Shown here: piece after piece, positions 9,522 to 18,854 of the stretch
Layout of the letters: each line of letters starts with the position of its first letter
Position numbering within the stretch: position 1 is the stretch's first letter
Origin: JBELHO01 sp042091375
Lineage (GTDB): Bacteria > Pseudomonadota > Gammaproteobacteria > Enterobacterales > Alteromonadaceae
Assembly: GCA_042091375.1 (NCBI GenBank)
Contig: JBELHO010000005.1
Location: forward strand, 62,001-126,000
Reading direction: 5' to 3'
Length of the DNA: 64,000 nucleotides
Program-made: the position numbers and the translations under genes
The notes under the pieces: model-generated
Database searches by the model: none
Seen by the model: only the letters and a program-made list of their open reading frames with translations
Told to the model about the DNA's origin: nothing

Positions 9522-10448
9522 TTATTGATCGAAAGGTTGTTTTCCAAAAAACTTTATTTTTAACCCATCAATCACATTTTGCACAAACATATGTTTAGCC
9601 CAAACGATTAAATTGTGTGCTTTCCAAACAAAGCGGGATAGCCAACTAGGCTGCTTATTATTTTCAAGATATGGATAATCATGCGCCATTAACGTGGTTT
9701 TGGCGACAGCATCATAAGTGGCTATTTGCAGTGAGGTCATGTTTAATTTCCATTTTGAGGAATTACCTGACTTTGTTTTATTTATTAGTTGATTAACTAA
9801 TTCAGTGTAGTTATTAATATCATCGTCTAAAAATTGGTAAATTTTAGTACACACCTGTCTTGGATCATCGATAAGCTCTTCGTATTTTATATACATTAAT
9901 TGATCATTATTTTGCAACTGTTTGATCAATTGCAGTTGTTTGCCATTGTTAGCCCTATGCCAATGCTCTGCACAACTATATACATTGTTCGGTCCCCAAG
10001 GTTTCTGTAATAAGGACAAGGCCACATCACGACCATCGCGAACAATATAGAGGTATTTAGCCTTTGGGAATAAGTTTACAAGCTTGGGCAGTGCTAGAAT
10101 GTAATGAGGAGTTTTATCCCCCCAATAGCTTTTATCCCGCTTAGCCATTAATCGACAACAAATATAATTTACCACATCAACATAGCTCACCTCACCACAA
10201 TGCTGTTGCAACATGTTTTCAGCTGATACAGCAACCTGCCATTGAGCGATAGCTCGTTCACCACAAATGTCATCAATGATACGTTGTAAATTATCTAACT
10301 GGTTTAAATCACCATAGTCATCGAGTTTAGTTGCGTATTTAATAATAAATTGGGTTTCAAAGGGCTCTCCAAACCTAGTGGGTTTAAGGAGACTTGCTAA
10401 AAATGTCGTGCCAGAGCGAGGGCTGCCGATGATAAATAAGTTTTCCAA
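9522..10448 (-). CDS. Sulfotransferase (PAPS-dependent)
   Basis: A 308-residue sulfotransferase. The 5'-phosphosulfate loop is IIGSPRSGTTFLASLL at the N-terminus and the 3'-phosphate site is YLYIVRDGRDVALSLL near residue 150. The motif WGDKTPHYI between them is typical of bacterial polysaccharide and glycolipid sulfotransferases. The start is TTG at 10448, supported by AGGGA five bases upstream. It probably transfers sulfate from PAPS to a hydroxyl of the exopolysaccharide precursor in the cytoplasm. It is transcribed away from the GT gene at 10588. The 235 bases between its end and the next minus-strand start (9286) hold only a short AT palindrome near 9509-9521. Confidence 0.85.
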   Translation of the reverse strand: MENLFIIGSPRSGTTFLASLLKPTRFGEPFETQFIIKYATKLDDYGDLNQLDNLQRIIDDICGERAIAQWQVAVSAENMLQQHCGEVSYVDVVNYICCRLMAKRDKSYWGDKTPHYILALPKLVNLFPKAKYLYIVRDGRDVALSLLQKPWGPNNVYSCAEHWHRANNGKQLQLIKQLQNNDQLMYIKYEELIDDPRQVCTKIYQFLDDDINNYTELVNQLINKTKSGNSSKWKLNMTSLQIATYDAVAKTTLMAHDYPYLENNKQPSWLSRFVWKAHNLIVWAKHMFVQNVIDGLKIKFFGKQPFDQ

Positions 10449-10587
10449 TGTTTTCCCTGTGATCAGAAATACAACAAAGCAATTGCATAGGCTAATAATG
10501 TAGTTGCAAAGTTGAGGTTAACGCCGTATCAATTAAACATAAAATACCATAGAATTTAAAAGATTTTAATTGTTCAGTGTAACCATT

Positions 10588-11820
10588 GTGAATAAAACCA
10601 ATATAATATTGATGATTGCTTTTGAATTTGTTCCTTGTCAAAGCGCAGGTGTGCAGAGACCGAGTGTGTTTGCACACTATCTTCAACAGCACAATTGGCG
10701 ACCGATAATTATAACTGCTGAAAACTCAGCGCACCCTAGAATTGACCAATCGGTTGTTCTACCCGTACCGCGCAAAGATGTTTATCCCGTTGCAGCACCT
10801 GACGCGAAACAAGCTTTTGGATTTAGAAATAAATATTTTGAACTTACCACAACACCAGATAGGTGGTGGCTGTGGGCATTAAAAGCCATTAAACAAGGTA
10901 AAAAGTTAATTGACCGCTACCAACCCGATATGATTTGGTCAACACATCCCATTGTATCTAGTCATTTTGTTGGATTGAAGCTATCTGACTACGCCAAACG
11001 TAAAAACCCTGAATGCCGATGGATAGCTGATTATAGAGATCCGATGAAATGTCAATACGAGCCAGAGGCAATTGCTTATCCTTTTGTCTCGAGATGGATA
11101 GATAACAAAGTAATTGATAGAGCTGATGCGGCAGTATTTGTTACGACACAAAGTAAAAAACTATATGCAAACAACTACAGCGATCAACAACATAAATTTC
11201 ACGTTATAGAAAATGGCTATGACGAAAAAAACTTTACTTTAGCGGCACCTTTAATAAAAAAAAGGACAAAGGATCCAAGGTTTACCATCTTGCACTCAGG
11301 CGCATTATTCCCCACTCATGCAAGAAATCCTCAACATGTATTTGTAGCCATAAGCCATTTAAAACAATCTGGCATCATTAACGCCGCAAACTTTGTTTTG
11401 AAATTTAGAGGTTGTCCAAATGGCAACTCTTTTTCAGAAAGCCTCAACGCACTAAACATTGTCGATCTAGTAGAGTTTTTACCCAACATCACTTACCTGG
11501 AGTCTTTAGCCGAAATGCAATTGGCTGATATCCTACTCGCTATTCAAGGTGAGTTGTTTGATAAACAAATTCCTGGAAAAGTCTATGAATACATTCGGGC
11601 AAATAAACCAATAATCGCCTTAACAGGGCAACATAGCGCTACGGGTGAACTGGTAAAATCTATACCTTTTGGATACGTAGTTGCAGGTCATCAATCATTA
11701 CAATCTATTATCTCAAATTTACTGTATTCAACAGGAGGTGTATCTTTCGACTATGGACAATATTCTAGAGAAAATAGATCAGAACAACTCAATCAACTAC
11801 TCAATTCTCTGAAGCCATAA
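10588..11820 (+). CDS. Glycosyltransferase, GT4-like
   Basis: A GT-B glycosyltransferase of about 410 residues. It opens with the first strand IILMIAFEFVPCQSAGVQRP, as in GT4 enzymes, then PDMIWSTHPIVSSHFVGL, WIADYRDPM and the FHVIENGYDEKNF linker. The donor domain follows (FTILHSGALFPTHARNP, FRGCP, VEFLPNITYLESLAEMQLADILLAIQG, IPGKVYEYIRANKPIIALTG). The KVYEYIRANKPI segment is the usual nucleotide-sugar site. GTG 10588 is preferred because a start at ATG 10612 would cut into the first beta strand; no strong ribosome site is visible. It is a lone plus-strand gene between two minus-strand units. Donor sugar unknown. Confidence 0.8.
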   Translation: MNKTNIILMIAFEFVPCQSAGVQRPSVFAHYLQQHNWRPIIITAENSAHPRIDQSVVLPVPRKDVYPVAAPDAKQAFGFRNKYFELTTTPDRWWLWALKAIKQGKKLIDRYQPDMIWSTHPIVSSHFVGLKLSDYAKRKNPECRWIADYRDPMKCQYEPEAIAYPFVSRWIDNKVIDRADAAVFVTTQSKKLYANNYSDQQHKFHVIENGYDEKNFTLAAPLIKKRTKDPRFTILHSGALFPTHARNPQHVFVAISHLKQSGIINAANFVLKFRGCPNGNSFSESLNALNIVDLVEFLPNITYLESLAEMQLADILLAIQGELFDKQIPGKVYEYIRANKPIIALTGQHSATGELVKSIPFGYVVAGHQSLQSIISNLLYSTGGVSFDYGQYSRENRSEQLNQLLNSLKP

Positions 11821-12030
11821 ATGACTGATAGTATTTTCCTTACTGTTAAAAAAATCAAGCTTTTCAATGCTCAACAGAGCCATGCTAACAGTGGTTATGA
11901 CGATTGAGATAATCCAATAAAGGAATATCAACAATCCAAAACAGGCAACTCAAAAAGTCGACTAACGAGCCGTTTCAAAGGCAAACTATTAAAGTGCGTA
12001 AAGTTTTTTACAAGGTTTTGAGCTACCGTA

Positions 12031-13485
12031 TCATCGGCCTAATTTGCTCCATACCTTGCGTCGAATAAAGTGCCAACTAGAAAATGGAATGGTCAAGACA
12101 CATATACTATAAATGAGTACTCCAACGAAAATTTCGAGGGTAAATAATTGCCATAATGGCAAAGAGGTAACATAGTGTTTTAGCACAAATATCGCCAACA
12201 GCATCAGTCCGCCAGATAGCAAAGGCGGCGCTAACAAAGTAAGTAGTGAATATATTGAAAGTTTCAGTGTCTTATTGAGCAAATGAAAAGAACAAATCAA
12301 CAGTAGAAGATAAAAGCCACACAAGGCAAAACTAACGTAAACAATGCCATTAGCGGCTACTATGAAAAGGCTTAAAATAAATGCGATACTGCTAAATACA
12401 CGCACTAACACTTGATGTTTTATCTTGCCACTTGCCTGATTAAATGATGCGATCAAACCAGTGATTGAACTTAACAAAAAACTTATCGCTAAAACATGTA
12501 AGACAGGTATCATACCTCGCCATTTTTCTCCTAATAACACTAATGTAAATTCTGAAGAAACTGCCGATAAACCGAAAAAAACAGGTATGCAAATAAGGGT
12601 ATTCACTGTAAATAGTTTAGTAAAATAGTATTTAAGTGCCTGATGATCATCTTTAACTCTTGAGAACGAAGCAAAAGAGACACTTGATAACCTATAAGAG
12701 ATTTGCTCGTAAGGCATTTTGGCTAGACCATTTGCCTTATCATATAAGCCCAATGCAGTCGTTCCTAAGATTTTTCCCACAATTAGCTTATCAATGTTTT
12801 CGCTAATTAAATTGACTTGAACACTGATAAAGCTCCACAAACTGAAGTTAAATAACTCTTTAAATGCTGACATACTGCACTCAACAGAGCATTTCTCAGC
12901 ACTGATCACTAATGCCAAAACAGTATAGAAAGATTGCGCAACCAACATAGCAATGATCATCGACCAAACCCCAAAACCATGAGTGGCCATTGATAATGAT
13001 ATAATTATTGATATGAATATTTTAATAGCTTCGATAATTGCCAGTGACTTAAACTGAACATTTCTTTTCAAATGGGTTATTGGGATCGCCAAAAAAGACG
13101 AGATGACAAATAGTATAGAATAAACTTTAATTGCATTTTCTAACTTGGGCTCGGCAAAAAATGTCGAGATAAAAGGCGCTGTAAAATAAAAAATACTAAA
13201 TAGGCCAAGTGAGACAACAAAATTGAAGACAAACATAGTGCCGAAGTGCTGGCGTTTAACCTCTTTGCGATTAACAATAGCGCTCGATAAACCAAAATCA
13301 GTTAATGAATTACTGTAATACAGTAAAATAGTGATAATCGCCACAATAGCAAAATCATCAGGAGCAAGAATACGCGCTAAAACAATAGAATTGGCAAACC
13401 TGAAGAAGTGCATCGCAAAGGGTAATGCAGTAAACCATAATATACCCTGTTTGGTTCTATTAGCTAACTCCTCTTGTTCACTCAT
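12031..13485 (-). CDS. Oligosaccharide flippase (Wzx-type, MOP superfamily)
   Basis: A 484-residue integral membrane protein with about 12 predicted membrane segments. It belongs to the polysaccharide-exporter branch of the MOP superfamily. The N-terminal signature ILWFTALPFAMHFFRFANSIVLARILAPDDFAIVAI and the middle GTTALGLYDKANGLAKMPYEQI match Wzx/RfbX-like flippases. It would move undecaprenyl-PP-linked repeat units across the inner membrane before polymerisation. Its start overlaps the end of the upstream sulfotransferase gene by eight bases, so it is the last gene of the nine-gene run that begins at 24581. The 210 bases downstream, up to the convergent GT gene, show no clear terminator. 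Confidence 0.88.
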   Translation of the reverse strand: MSEQEELANRTKQGILWFTALPFAMHFFRFANSIVLARILAPDDFAIVAIITILLYYSNSLTDFGLSSAIVNRKEVKRQHFGTMFVFNFVVSLGLFSIFYFTAPFISTFFAEPKLENAIKVYSILFVISSFLAIPITHLKRNVQFKSLAIIEAIKIFISIIISLSMATHGFGVWSMIIAMLVAQSFYTVLALVISAEKCSVECSMSAFKELFNFSLWSFISVQVNLISENIDKLIVGKILGTTALGLYDKANGLAKMPYEQISYRLSSVSFASFSRVKDDHQALKYYFTKLFTVNTLICIPVFFGLSAVSSEFTLVLLGEKWRGMIPVLHVLAISFLLSSITGLIASFNQASGKIKHQVLVRVFSSIAFILSLFIVAANGIVYVSFALCGFYLLLLICSFHLLNKTLKLSIYSLLTLLAPPLLSGGLMLLAIFVLKHYVTSLPLWQLFTLEIFVGVLIYSICVLTIPFSSWHFIRRKVWSKLGR

Positions 13486-14461
13486 GTTGATAAGTTCCTG
13501 CAGCTGGAAATTGAGTTAATTTATCGTAGTCTGGTTCCAAATCAGCTGTATAAAAGTCCATATTAAAAATAGTGAGTACCGATAATATTTCGCTAATTTG
13601 AGTTTCTGTTAATTGATTTTTCCAACCAGCTAATGGATCTTTGCCTTTAGCTATCTCTGATTTATTGCTAATCGTGTTACTGGGTTTAAATAATTGCGCT
13701 TTGATATCAGTCGTTATGGTCAATCCCAAAGCATTAAATAAACGCGATAATTCTCGCTCACCGTTGCGAACTAGAGCCTCATAACTCACCAACAAAAACG
13801 GGTGAGGCTTATTAATAATCAAAGGGGCGAAATAGCGGATACACCAGGCAAGAGCAGATATTTGAGCATTGCCAGTGAGTTTCGAGCAGGGCGCTATAAA
13901 TTGCGGATAATCTTCAAAGAAAGGATTATTCAATAGCACTCGTTTGTCTGGTGTCCAGCCTTTATGCAACTGAGAAGCGATAGTTGCGCAAGGGTGTCTG
14001 ATCACTAATACCGGAGGCAATAAGTCCATTTCACTGGTAAGCCAGTCGAGTAACATATTGCCTCGGACAAATTTAACCACCAAGCGATCAGAGTTAAACA
14101 CATCTTTGGGAGGTATTTGTGAACACAGCCATGGACTAATTATTTTTCCAGACAATACTTGTTCAAAGTATTGTTTTCCTTTGTCCCAACGATCTTTTTT
14201 AGTCAAATACATGTTGCGCTTTATATGAATTTGACGAGCGGGTTTAATATAATCTGCATTCATAGGCTCAAAAATTTGTATATGACCTGACACAGAACTA
14301 ATTAACTCAGCTAACCAAGTAGAGCCACTGCGAGTCGAGCCAAAAATGAGTATGGTTTTTGCCGGATCAAATCCGTTTCGACGGAGTGCTTTAAGTAACA
14401 AAGCACTGATGCTTCCTCGAAGAAAAAATGTGATCTTTCTGATCAATGTCTGTCGATTCAA
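13478..14461 (-). CDS. Second sulfotransferase-family protein
   Basis: A 327-residue sulfotransferase with an N-terminal amphipathic segment, then the P-loop-like 5'-PSB motif LIFGSTRSGSTWLAELIS near residue 40 and a 3'-PB-like strand LPPVLVIRHPCATIASQLH near 155. The start appears to be TTG at 14461, with GAGG about 10 bases upstream. It overlaps the flippase by eight bases and follows the GT4 gene by 13 bases. It differs strongly from the sulfotransferase at 9522-10448, so the locus encodes two distinct sulfotransferases. That suggests sulfation at two positions or of two acceptors. Confidence 0.8.
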   Translation of the reverse strand: MNRQTLIRKITFFLRGSISALLLKALRRNGFDPAKTILIFGSTRSGSTWLAELISSVSGHIQIFEPMNADYIKPARQIHIKRNMYLTKKDRWDKGKQYFEQVLSGKIISPWLCSQIPPKDVFNSDRLVVKFVRGNMLLDWLTSEMDLLPPVLVIRHPCATIASQLHKGWTPDKRVLLNNPFFEDYPQFIAPCSKLTGNAQISALAWCIRYFAPLIINKPHPFLLVSYEALVRNGERELSRLFNALGLTITTDIKAQLFKPSNTISNKSEIAKGKDPLAGWKNQLTETQISEILSVLTIFNMDFYTADLEPDYDKLTQFPAAGTYQHE

Positions 14462-14474
14462 TGCGGTATCGCCT

Positions 14475-15605
14475 CTAAGTCTTAATGAGCTTTTGATAGA
14501 TGCGCATGTAATTCTCAGTCATCGTTGCGACAGTAAAAAATTGTTGGTATCTCTGCCGTGCATTGGTGCTAAAATTATTTCGCATCTTGTTATTAGTTGC
14601 CATCAATAGCATGGCGTCTATTAATTGCTTAGTTGAGTTATTTTTAATGATCAGGCCATTATGGTGATCAACAACTATTTCAGGCGAACCACCAACATCA
14701 GTGACAATACTGGGCAAACCAAATGACATTGCTTCTAATAATGTCATGGAGGTGCCTTCACTAAATGAAGGGAGTAAAAATACTTGTATTATTTTTAGAT
14801 ATTTGTGTGGTTCAACAATATATCCAGTAAAAATAATACTATTATTGACACCCAACTGCCTACTCAGTTGCTCTAACTCCCGCCGCATTTGCCCGTCACC
14901 AATGACCAATAAAATAGCTTGAGGTATATATTCAAGCACCTTAGCAAAAGCATTTATCATCATAGTTTGGTTCTTTATCGGCTCAAGCCTTGAGATAGTG
15001 CCAAAGACAAAGGCATCATCAGCAATGTTATATTTTTTTATTAAAATATTGATATCATTAGTACAAATACTATCGCAAAGATCATCGATCCCATTGTAAA
15101 TAACTGACATTTTTGTTTTAGGAAAATTATCAACGGTGTGTAATGCCGTTAAGGTAGCCTTCGATATGGAAGTGATATTACTGGTAAATAAACTAAAAAT
15201 TGGATTAATAAATTTGCGCTTTAATTTAGGAATATCGGGATAAAAGCGACCGTGCTCGGTAAATATCAGTTTTTTTCCTGTTAAAACACCAGCAAGTAAT
15301 CCATAAAAATAGGGAGAATATTGGTGACAGTGAACAATATCAATGGCATTTTTTTGTATCACTTTTTTTAATGACCATACCAATTGCCAATCGAAACCGG
15401 ACTTTCTGTTTAGCAAAACAATATTTGCCAAACCATGTTGTTGACAAATAGTACCTAACTCTCCTTGCTCACCATCTATGCAGACTATGGTCGAAACAAC
15501 TTTTTGACTATCGACACAGCTAACTAATTGCCGAATGACTTGTTGAGTACCACCTAATTTCATGTCAAAGGTCACATGTAAAACTCTTATTTTAGGATTT
15601 TTCAT
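14475..15605 (-). CDS. Glycosyltransferase, GT4
   Basis: A GT-B retaining glycosyltransferase of about 376 residues. ATG 15605 is chosen because it begins MKNPKIRVLHVTFDMKLGGTQQVI, the normal GT4 first strand and glycine loop, and has a GAGAAG site upstream; the longer frame from 15656 lies inside the preceding gene. Marks are HCHQYSPYFYGLLAG, FTEHGRFYPD, YNGIDD, the donor-domain start FGTISRLEPIKNQ, GDGQMRREL and the E-x7-E region FSEGTSMTLLEAMSFGLPSIVTDVGG. It overlaps the ligase-like gene by 14 bases, indicating translational coupling. It probably builds the repeat unit at the cytoplasmic face. Confidence 0.87.
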   Translation of the reverse strand: MKNPKIRVLHVTFDMKLGGTQQVIRQLVSCVDSQKVVSTIVCIDGEQGELGTICQQHGLANIVLLNRKSGFDWQLVWSLKKVIQKNAIDIVHCHQYSPYFYGLLAGVLTGKKLIFTEHGRFYPDIPKLKRKFINPIFSLFTSNITSISKATLTALHTVDNFPKTKMSVIYNGIDDLCDSICTNDINILIKKYNIADDAFVFGTISRLEPIKNQTMMINAFAKVLEYIPQAILLVIGDGQMRRELEQLSRQLGVNNSIIFTGYIVEPHKYLKIIQVFLLPSFSEGTSMTLLEAMSFGLPSIVTDVGGSPEIVVDHHNGLIIKNNSTKQLIDAMLLMATNNKMRNNFSTNARQRYQQFFTVATMTENYMRIYQKLIKT

Positions 15606-16926
15606 TTTCTTCTCGAGTTTTATCTTGGTTATCTTCTCCGTTGTGCACAATAGCAACAGCAGATATACAAAAAATCATAAACCAATATAATATTTCAGCG
15701 CGAAAGGCATCAATAAAAGTCCCTGCGACTAAAAAACCTATCAAGCCACTCTGAATGGCCACTAGCAAGTAATAATCCTCATATAACTTTCTACTTATTA
15801 ACAATGCTTTAGCCTGTCTCAATCGACGCCAAATACAAATCAGTAACATCGTAAAAAAGAAAAAACCATGCCAGCCAATCTCTGACAAAGCTTGAAACCA
15901 CATGGAATGTACAGCACGCATTTTTACCCCGTCCTTGCTAGTAAAATACGAATCATCAGTTAAATAAATTGGACTTAGGGTTTGATAACCAAAAATACCC
16001 ACACCCAAAGGGTGATCTTCGAGCAAATCAAAAGTCGCTAGCCAAAAATTTATCCGCCGACCACCGCTGCCTTTACTCTCTGTACTCGAACTTTCTTGAA
16101 TCGTTGACATTCGCTCCCAAAAAGAATTGTCAGTCACTTTTACCATGGCCATCAATGAAAGCAACAGAATAACAGTAACCATGAGGCGTTGTCTGGGTAA
16201 TTTATATCGAGAAAACATCATATGAAGTAATAAGAACCCCCCTGCGGTGATAGCACCTAAGAAAGCCCCTCTACTATTGATCAGCACCAATCCATTGGCG
16301 ATAAATGCCCCGAATAAACCAATAGCAATCTTCCATTTCCACTCCAATCGCCAAGCAAAATATAATAACAGGGGGATTGAAGGAACAATAGCGGCTGCAG
16401 TACCATTAGCATCGGGTGCATCAACTGTACCTATTCCCTCCACCCTACCATCAGCGTTTCGGCCAACATTAAATGCCTCCCAGCCAATATAAGCACAACC
16501 GATAATATACACTAACAGGGCAAGTTTCAGTTTATCTTTGCTATCGATGATTCGGTACATGACAAAGATAATGATGTAGAGTTTAAATAAGTCAAATAAA
16601 AATTTGTTGTGGATAAAACTGTTGGCAGCATTAAAAGAAACAACACAAAAGCTTAAAAAAACAGCTATAAACCATTTGGTCTCTGGGGTATTTTTTAAGG
16701 TGTTTTGGGTATGGCTTTTTAACTGAAACACAAACATAGCAAGCGTCAACAACACCACAATAAATGAGTAACTTATGCCGGGAATATTATTACCCCACCA
16801 ACGTGCCTGTGGGTTGAGAAAATAAATCAATTCATACAAATAAAAACCATACACTGGTCCCATGGTAATTGTGGCATAAATTCCATAGCAAAATACCATA
16901 AAAAATAACAACACAAACTTTGACAT
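15592..16926 (-). CDS. O-antigen-ligase-like membrane protein, exosortase-A-associated (TIGR03097 type)
   Basis: A 444-residue polytopic protein with about 10-12 membrane segments and one large periplasmic loop (about 255-340). The opening VYGFYLYELIYFLNPQARWW and the loop containing RINFWLATFDLLEDHPLGVGIFGYQTL match the 'probable O-glycosylation ligase, exosortase A-associated' family and the Wzy_C/O-antigen ligase domain. It is the best candidate for the polymerase or ligase that joins repeat units, or places glycan on PEP-CTERM proteins, at the periplasmic face; which of the two is not known. It lies between the amidotransferase (14-base gap) and a GT4 gene (overlap). Confidence 0.85.
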   Translation of the reverse strand: MSKFVLLFFMVFCYGIYATITMGPVYGFYLYELIYFLNPQARWWGNNIPGISYSFIVVLLTLAMFVFQLKSHTQNTLKNTPETKWFIAVFLSFCVVSFNAANSFIHNKFLFDLFKLYIIIFVMYRIIDSKDKLKLALLVYIIGCAYIGWEAFNVGRNADGRVEGIGTVDAPDANGTAAAIVPSIPLLLYFAWRLEWKWKIAIGLFGAFIANGLVLINSRGAFLGAITAGGFLLLHMMFSRYKLPRQRLMVTVILLLSLMAMVKVTDNSFWERMSTIQESSSTESKGSGGRRINFWLATFDLLEDHPLGVGIFGYQTLSPIYLTDDSYFTSKDGVKMRAVHSMWFQALSEIGWHGFFFFTMLLICIWRRLRQAKALLISRKLYEDYYLLVAIQSGLIGFLVAGTFIDAFRAEILYWFMIFCISAVAIVHNGEDNQDKTREENEKS

Positions 16927-16940
16927 AGTGCAGCTTGCCT

Positions 16941-18830
16941 CTAATGACTTGGTGTCATATAGTTATCAAACCACATCTGATACATCAACATACTCCAAAT
17001 AATGGTTGAGTGATCTTTTCTACCGGTGTTATGTTCTTGCCAAAACCGTTGAATTTGACTGTCTTTAAAAATGTCCCTTAAGCCATTTTTTCTTTCAAGT
17101 AAATGCTCCACGACTAACCCCTGCAATTCATTTCTTAACCAGGAGGCAAGAGGAACTGAAAAGCCCATTTTCTTGCGATACAAGATGTCATCAGGCAAGT
17201 GTTCTTTGAAGGCTTGTTTGAGTAAGTACTTTTTTTCACCGCAGTTAAATTTTAATGTTGAAGGTAAAGTAGCAGCAAACTCGACTAATTGGTAATCCAA
17301 AATAGGCGCTCTTACTTCCAAGGAATTGGCCATAGTCATCCGATCCACCTTGACCAAAATCCCTCCAGGTAAAAATGTTTTTATATCTGTGTATAAAATT
17401 TTAGAAAGGTGATCGTCACCGTCAGCTTGGTTATACTTATCAATGGTATTCTCTGAGGGATGATAATCTCCCAAAGCTTGGTTAACGTCGTCGCGGACTA
17501 AAGATTGCCAAGCTTGATCAGTGATCATCGCGTTAGTAATATAAAAACCATGAGCTGGATCAACACTCAAGCTGGTTAATAAAGATTGCGCCTTTTTAAA
17601 AGCGTTAACATTAATCAGACCTGCTACAGTTGCTAACCCGGGGAATACATTTTTTCTTACCCAAACAGGAAACTTGCGACGTAGCCTATTTTCAATATCA
17701 TCAATTGTATATTTAGAATAGCCAGCAAAAACCTCATCGCCCCCGTCTCCAGCAATGGCTACGGTGACTTTTTCTTTGGCTAACTTAGCTACAAAAAACG
17801 TCGGTACTAATGACGGATCGGCAAAAGGTTCATCAAAATAGGAAACAATTTGTTTTAAGTTATCAGCGACATTTTCATGAACACACAGTTGATGATGGTC
17901 GGTATCATATTGTTCTGCAACTATGTTGGCAAACTCAGTCTCATTAAATTTTTCTTCATCAAAGCCAATAGAGCAAGTAGTAATTGGCTCTGATGAATGT
18001 TTTGCCATCATAGCTACCACACCACTGGAATCGACGCCACCACTTAAAAAAGCACCGAGAGATACATCAGATATCATTCGATCAGCAGTACAATTTGACA
18101 AGTGTTGTTGTAGCTCTTCAGTTAAAACAGATTCGTCTTTACTACTTGTTTGCTTGAAAGAGATATCCCAGTATTTTTCAATATGGCTTTGATTTTTGTT
18201 GATAGTAAGGCAGTGTCCGGGCTCCAATTTATAAATATTTTTAAATATAGTTTTCGGATCGGGAATGTATTGATAAGCAAAAAAATCAAAAACTGCGTCT
18301 AAGCGAATTTCTCGCTTTATTTGTGGTAAAACTAATAACGATTTTAACTCAGAAGCAAAAATAATATCGTTATTTACCATGGTATAATAAAGCGGTTTTT
18401 TGCCAAGTCTATCGCGCGCAATAAAAAGTGATTTTTGTCTATTATCCCATATGGCAAAAGCAAACATGCCATTAATTTTGCCTAGCATATCTTTTTGGCA
18501 ATCGCGATAAAGAGCTAATAGTACTTCGGTATCTGTAGCTGTTTTAAATTCATAGCCCTTGGCTTGTAACTCAGTTTTTAATGGCAGATAATTATATATT
18601 TCGCCGTTAAAAACGATGGCTAAATCACCATGATCATAAAATAAAGGTTGATTGCCAGAAGCCGATAAATCAATAATACTCAATCGCCGATGGCTTAAAC
18701 CGACATCTTGGTTGGCAAATTCACCACCGGCATCTGGACCTCGATGGACAATTTTTTGCGCCATTTGTCGCAGTTGTGTTCGATCACCAAAATGTTGATG
18801 AAATTGAGTAAATCCAGCAATACCGCACAT
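16941..18830 (-). CDS. Asparagine-synthase-like amidotransferase, exosortase-A-associated (TIGR03108 type)
   Basis: A 629-residue enzyme with an N-terminal class II glutaminase domain (catalytic Cys2 in MCGIAGF, then HRGPDAGGEF, GLSHRRLSIIDL, VFNGEIYNY) and a C-terminal ATP-pyrophosphatase domain with the SGGVDSSGVVA P-loop and AGDGGDEVFAGYSKY. Both active sites look intact. In XrtA loci this family is called amidotransferase 1. By analogy with other carbohydrate-locus AsnB-like enzymes it could amidate a uronic-acid carboxylate, which would fit the nearby wecC, but true asparagine synthesis cannot be excluded. It sits between the FemAB-like gene (24-base gap) and the ligase-like gene. Confidence 0.9.
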   Translation of the reverse strand: MCGIAGFTQFHQHFGDRTQLRQMAQKIVHRGPDAGGEFANQDVGLSHRRLSIIDLSASGNQPLFYDHGDLAIVFNGEIYNYLPLKTELQAKGYEFKTATDTEVLLALYRDCQKDMLGKINGMFAFAIWDNRQKSLFIARDRLGKKPLYYTMVNNDIIFASELKSLLVLPQIKREIRLDAVFDFFAYQYIPDPKTIFKNIYKLEPGHCLTINKNQSHIEKYWDISFKQTSSKDESVLTEELQQHLSNCTADRMISDVSLGAFLSGGVDSSGVVAMMAKHSSEPITTCSIGFDEEKFNETEFANIVAEQYDTDHHQLCVHENVADNLKQIVSYFDEPFADPSLVPTFFVAKLAKEKVTVAIAGDGGDEVFAGYSKYTIDDIENRLRRKFPVWVRKNVFPGLATVAGLINVNAFKKAQSLLTSLSVDPAHGFYITNAMITDQAWQSLVRDDVNQALGDYHPSENTIDKYNQADGDDHLSKILYTDIKTFLPGGILVKVDRMTMANSLEVRAPILDYQLVEFAATLPSTLKFNCGEKKYLLKQAFKEHLPDDILYRKKMGFSVPLASWLRNELQGLVVEHLLERKNGLRDIFKDSQIQRFWQEHNTGRKDHSTIIWSMLMYQMWFDNYMTPSH

Positions 18831-18854
18831 AGCTAATTAAATTCCTTATTTCAT